Below are positions 62,614 through 64,000 of a DNA stretch of 64,000 bases, in pieces (the stretch's first letter is position 1; every line of letters starts with the position of its first letter). The stretch covers positions 62,001-126,000 of the forward strand of contig NZ_JAAOXM010000019.1 in assembly GCF_011605345.1 (NCBI RefSeq). The letters are read 5' to 3'. This DNA is from Burkholderia sp. D-99. Its GTDB lineage: Bacteria; Pseudomonadota; Gammaproteobacteria; Burkholderiales; Burkholderiaceae. The translations under genes and the position numbers were made by a program. A model generated the notes under the pieces. That model was not told where the DNA came from. It ran no database searches and was given only the letters and a program-made list of their open reading frames with translations.

Positions 62614-62653
62614 TGCGTTTCTCCGGGTATTCGTCGCGCCGCGATCCGGCGCG

Positions 62654-64000
62654 TCAGCCGTTGAACCCGCGGCCAGCCTTCGCGAGCTCCTCGATCGACG
62701 GCGCGAGCTGCCATGCGTCGCCGTTCGGCGCGGCCGCGTAGCGGCGAATCGCACGCTCGACGTTGTAGAGGCCGACCACGTCCGCGTACAGCATCGGGCC
62801 GCCGCGCCACAGCGGGAAGCCGTAGCCGGTCAGGTAGACCATGTCGATGTCGGACGCCTTCGACGCGATTTTCTCCTCGAGGATCTTCGCGCCTTCGTTG
62901 ACGAGCGCGAACACGAGCCGCTCGACGATCTCGTCGTCGCCGATCTTGCGCCGCTCGACGCCGCGCTCCTTCGAATACGCGACGACCATCTCGTCGACGA
63001 GCGACGACGGCTTTGCCTTGCGATCGCCCGGCACGTAGTCGTACCAGCCGGCGCCCGTCTTCTGGCCGAAGCGGCCCTGTTCGCACAGGCGGTCGGCGAT
63101 CTTCGAGTACTGCAGATCGGGTTTCTCAACATAGCGGCGCTTGCGGATCGCCCAGCCGATGTCGTTGCCGGCGAGGTCACTCATCCGGAACGGCCCCATC
63201 GCGAAACCGAACTTCTCGATCGCGCGATCGACCTGCGCGGGCAGCGCGCCTTCCTCGAGCATGAACAGCGCCTGGCGGATGTACTGCTCGATCATCCGGT
63301 TGCCGATGAAGCCGTCGCACACGCCCGACACGACCGCCGTCTTGCGGATCTTCTTCGCCACCGCCATCACGGTGGCGAGCACGTCTTTCGCGGTCTGCGC
63401 GCCGCGCACGACCTCGAGCAGCTTCATCACGTTCGCCGGGCTGAAGAAGTGCATGCCGACGACGTCCTGCGGGCGCTTCGTGAACGCCGCGATCTTGTCG
63501 ACGTCGAGCGTCGACGTGTTCGACGCGAGGATCGCGCCCGGCTTCGCGACTTCGTCGAGCTTCCTGAACACCTGCTCCTTCACGCCAAGTTCCTCGAACA
63601 CGGCTTCGACGATCAGGTCGGCATCCTTCAGGCCGTCATAGGACAGCGTCGGCGCGATCAGCGCCATGCGCGCGTCGAGCTTCTCCTGCGTGAGCTTGCC
63701 CTTCTTCACCTGCGCGTCGTAGTTCTTGCGGATCGTCGCGATGCCGCGCTCGAGCGCGTCCTGTTTCGTCTCGAGCAGCGTGACGGGCAGGCCTGCGTTG
63801 ACGAAGTTCATCGCAATCCCGCCGCCCATCGTGCCCGCGCCGATCACGCCGACGCGGCGAATCTCGCGCAACGGCGTATCGGCCGGCACGTCGGGAATCT
63901 TGCTCGCCGCACGCTCACCGAAGAACGCGTGCCGCAGCGCGCGGCTTTCCGGCGTCATCATCAGCGCGACGAAACCCTCGCGCTCGGCAATGCTGCCCTT
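62654..64000 (-). CDS. 3-Hydroxyacyl-CoA dehydrogenase of FadB type (partial, continues beyond window)
   Basis: 449 residues are visible and the frame is open to position 64000, so the N-terminal enoyl-CoA hydratase part lies beyond the window. NAD motif GVIGAGTMGGGIAMNFVNAG, catalytic His in GMHFFSPANVMKLLEVVRG, SNTSTLDVDKIAAF, and the C-terminal domain GAGWYDYVPGDRKAKPSS, ending KAGRGFNG. It oxidises 3-hydroxyacyl-CoA in beta-oxidation. The Met at 63961 is internal: the frame before it reads AEREGFVALM. Confidence 0.93.
   Translation of the reverse strand, partial: KGSIAEREGFVALMMTPESRALRHAFFGERAASKIPDVPADTPLREIRRVGVIGAGTMGGGIAMNFVNAGLPVTLLETKQDALERGIATIRKNYDAQVKKGKLTQEKLDARMALIAPTLSYDGLKDADLIVEAVFEELGVKEQVFRKLDEVAKPGAILASNTSTLDVDKIAAFTKRPQDVVGMHFFSPANVMKLLEVVRGAQTAKDVLATVMAVAKKIRKTAVVSGVCDGFIGNRMIEQYIRQALFMLEEGALPAQVDRAIEKFGFAMGPFRMSDLAGNDIGWAIRKRRYVEKPDLQYSKIADRLCEQGRFGQKTGAGWYDYVPGDRKAKPSSLVDEMVVAYSKERGVERRKIGDDEIVERLVFALVNEGAKILEEKIASKASDIDMVYLTGYGFPLWRGGPMLYADVVGLYNVERAIRRYAAAPNGDAWQLAPSIEELAKAGRGFNG

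Overview
The window is high-GC DNA from a beta-proteobacterium. Gene content and order point to Burkholderia, most likely chromosome 1 of a Burkholderia cepacia complex-type strain. The pointers are the seven-gene Ara4N lipid A cluster with a split ArnA, the alaA-hom-thrC-moeA-moaD-moaE run, rpsF-priB-rpsR-rplI-dnaB, and mltG-tmk-holB-tatD. Almost all of it is core genome with one gene after another. Long reading frames opposite real genes are GC-codon shadows and are not listed.

Layout. 1-2.5 kb: the tail of a Fis-type regulator, a carboxymuconolactone decarboxylase-like gene under a MerR regulator with a textbook 19-bp-spacer MerR promoter, a secreted ComEA-like protein and a YidB-like protein. 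2.5-6.7 kb: clpB with a sigma-32-type promoter, then nsrR divergent from a group III truncated haemoglobin (nitric oxide handling). 6.7-13.1 kb, leftward: alaA, hom, thrC and the molybdopterin genes moeA, moaD, moaE. 13.4-21.2 kb, rightward: an Mth938-like protein and the complete Ara4N lipid A modification cluster (arnT, an SMR protein, arnB, arnC, formyltransferase, decarboxylase, arnD). 21.3-25.3 kb: bcp, a PIN-PhoH ATPase and an NlpC/P60 lipoprotein.

25.4-30.2 kb, leftward: DUF47-pit phosphate transport, then the replication/ribosome operon rpsF-priB-rpsR-rplI-dnaB with a clear promoter and terminator. 30.4-33.1 kb: an ECF sigma/zinc anti-sigma pair and a LysR regulator divergent from gcl-hyi-glxR (glyoxylate to tartronate semialdehyde to glycerate). 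37-41 kb: a BON-LysM protein, L-asparaginase, a PsiF-like protein, a small membrane protein and a SYLF lipoprotein. 41-49.7 kb, leftward: mltG-tmk-holB-tatD, an exported ankyrin protein, a Rap1a/Tai-like immunity protein, an MscS channel, an AAA ATPase and a glycosyltransferase. 49.7-54.1 kb: ygfZ, an NRDE protein, a GNAT, an esterase, a thioesterase and a Dabb protein.

54.2-56.8 kb is the one clearly foreign stretch. It is AT-richer and holds a frameshifted integrase N-terminus, a small intact tail-fibre-like ORF and a multiply frameshifted phage late-control gene D protein. I read it as a decayed prophage or phage-tail remnant. 56.8-64 kb returns to host-like genes: a large lipoprotein with a predicted glycoside-hydrolase-like fold, a membrane GGDEF cyclase, a thiolase, nicotinamidase, and the C-terminal part of a FadB-type 3-hydroxyacyl-CoA dehydrogenase that runs off the window. 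I saw no tRNA, rRNA, CRISPR array or complete insertion sequence.
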